This document shows, piece by piece, positions 63,251-64,000 of a DNA stretch of 64,000 nt (positions are counted from its first letter, which is position 1; each line of letters opens with the position of its first letter). The stretch is from NCBI GenBank assembly GCA_963698265.1, contig CAVOQC010000004.1, positions 868,001-932,000 of the forward strand, read 5' to 3'. The translations under genes and the position numbers were made by a program. Under the pieces are notes generated by a model, which saw nothing but the letters and a program-made list of their open reading frames with translations, had not been told where the DNA came from and searched no databases. The stretch is from FEB-7 sp963698265 (GTDB lineage: Bacteria; Pseudomonadota; Gammaproteobacteria; Burkholderiales; Usitatibacteraceae).

Positions 63251-64000
63251 TCAGGCCTTCGCCGCGGCCTCGGCGCAGGCGCAGCCTTGCGCGCGTGGCA
63301 CGACGGCCGCGCGGCGACGGTGGGACTCCGCCGCCCCGCCCCGGATCCACGCGAGCCAGGCGTCCATGCCCTCGCCCGTGGTCGCCGACAGGCGCAGGAT
63401 CTCGATGGCCGGGTTCACGCGCCGCGCGTTGGCCTCGACGAGTGCAGCATCGAAGGCGAGGTGCGGCAGCAGGTCGCACTTGTTCAGGATCATCAGGTCG
63501 GCGGCAGCGAACATGTCCGGGTACTTGAGCGGCTTGTCCTCGCCTTCGGTCACCGAGAGCACCACCACCTTGTGCGCCTCGCCCAGGTCGAACGCCGCGG
63601 GGCAGACGAGGTTGCCCACGTTCTCGATCATCACCACGGAATCGGCCGCGGGCGCCAGGCGCTCGAGCGCGTGGCCGACCATGTGCGCGTCGAGGTGGCA
63701 GCCCTTGCCGGTATTGACCTGCACGGCCTTCGCACCGGTGGCGCGGATGCGCTCGGCGTCGTTGGAGGTCTGCTGGTCGCCCTCGATGACGGTGATGGGA
63801 AGCTCCCCGCCCAGGCGCCCGATCGTCTCCACGAGGAGCGTGGTCTTGCCCGAGCCGGGGCTGGAGACGAGATTCAGCGCGAAGATGCCGAGCCGGGAGA
63901 ACTCGCGGCGGTTCGCGTTGGCCTCGCGGTCGTTCTTCGCGAGGATGTCGCGCTCCACCGACACCGCGCGCGCCGCCGGGGCGCCGTCGTGGCGATGGCC
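63251..64000 (-). CDS. hypB: HypB, nickel-insertion GTPase, 5' end outside window
   Basis: HypB with HypA delivers nickel to the hydrogenase large subunit. The P-loop is NLVSSPGSGKTTLLVETIGR, the metal site of the G domain is in GKGCHLDAHMVGHALERL, and NKCDLLPH is the base-recognition motif. The frame stays open to the right edge, reading GHRHDGAPAARAVSVERD, so the protein continues into a histidine-rich nickel-binding N terminus outside the window; GTG 63964 is therefore not the true start. The C terminus has an extra Cys pair (GCACAEAAAKA). Confidence 0.95.
   Translation of the reverse strand, partial: GHRHDGAPAARAVSVERDILAKNDREANANRREFSRLGIFALNLVSSPGSGKTTLLVETIGRLGGELPITVIEGDQQTSNDAERIRATGAKAVQVNTGKGCHLDAHMVGHALERLAPAADSVVMIENVGNLVCPAAFDLGEAHKVVVLSVTEGEDKPLKYPDMFAAADLMILNKCDLLPHLAFDAALVEANARRVNPAIEILRLSATTGEGMDAWLAWIRGGAAESHRRRAAVVPRAQGCACAEAAAKA

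Overview
The window is GC-rich, tightly packed bacterial DNA. Gene order points to a betaproteobacterium: the block rpoE-rseA-rseB-mucD-lepA-lepB-rnc-era-recO-pdxJ-acpS, the uvrC-pgsA-tRNA-Gly-tRNA-Cys tail, a DUF4845 gene between lepB and rnc, and a Bug-type receptor. The HypX-containing [NiFe]-hydrogenase maturation set suggests an H2-using organism able to mature hydrogenase in air. No rRNA, CRISPR array or intact transposase was seen.

Layout. (1) 1-3990 is visibly less GC-rich and looks like the right end of an integrated element: a truncated secreted protein, a SHOCT-domain protein whose 5' end is missing, a CHC2 zinc-finger (primase-like) protein and a frameshifted tyrosine integrase abutting the 3' end of tRNA-Cys. 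(2) 3991-18521 (minus strand) is a housekeeping block: tRNAs, pgsA, uvrC, nagZ, acpS, pdxJ, recO, era, rnc, lepB, lepA, a glutaredoxin-like protein, mucD, rseB, rseA and rpoE. Most genes overlap by 4 nt. (3) 18743-32375 holds nadB, the NAD(P)HX repair enzyme, a fluoride channel, a thioesterase, a CoA-transferase/racemase, two different types of ETF:quinone oxidoreductase in divergent orientation, a CBS protein and an AttEFGH-like ABC export/lipocalin operon. (4) 32372-46255 is a looser accessory stretch of small enzymes and regulators. Four of its genes carry single frameshifts, and palindromic repeats sit between genes. (5) 46375-55695 holds an MFS gene and a nine-gene V-type ATPase operon. 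The operon is preceded by an FNR/CRP-like dyad and followed by a second dyad of the same geometry that would drive a short terminated transcript, a candidate small RNA. (6) 55730-64000 (minus strand) holds an OmpA-like protein and hypB-F-C-D-E-X, with hypB running off the right edge.

Two dispersed REP-like repeat families thread the chromosome. Family A has a GGGGACGCTCCCC-type core and occurs at five places, including in frame inside hypX and across the missing start of uvrC. Family B has units that open with GGGGTCAGGTT, usually in inverted pairs, and occurs at four places. It supplies the stop codons of two genes.

The most interesting candidate is the pair of matching FNR-like promoters bracketing the V-ATPase operon, together with the small RNA at about 55599-55695.
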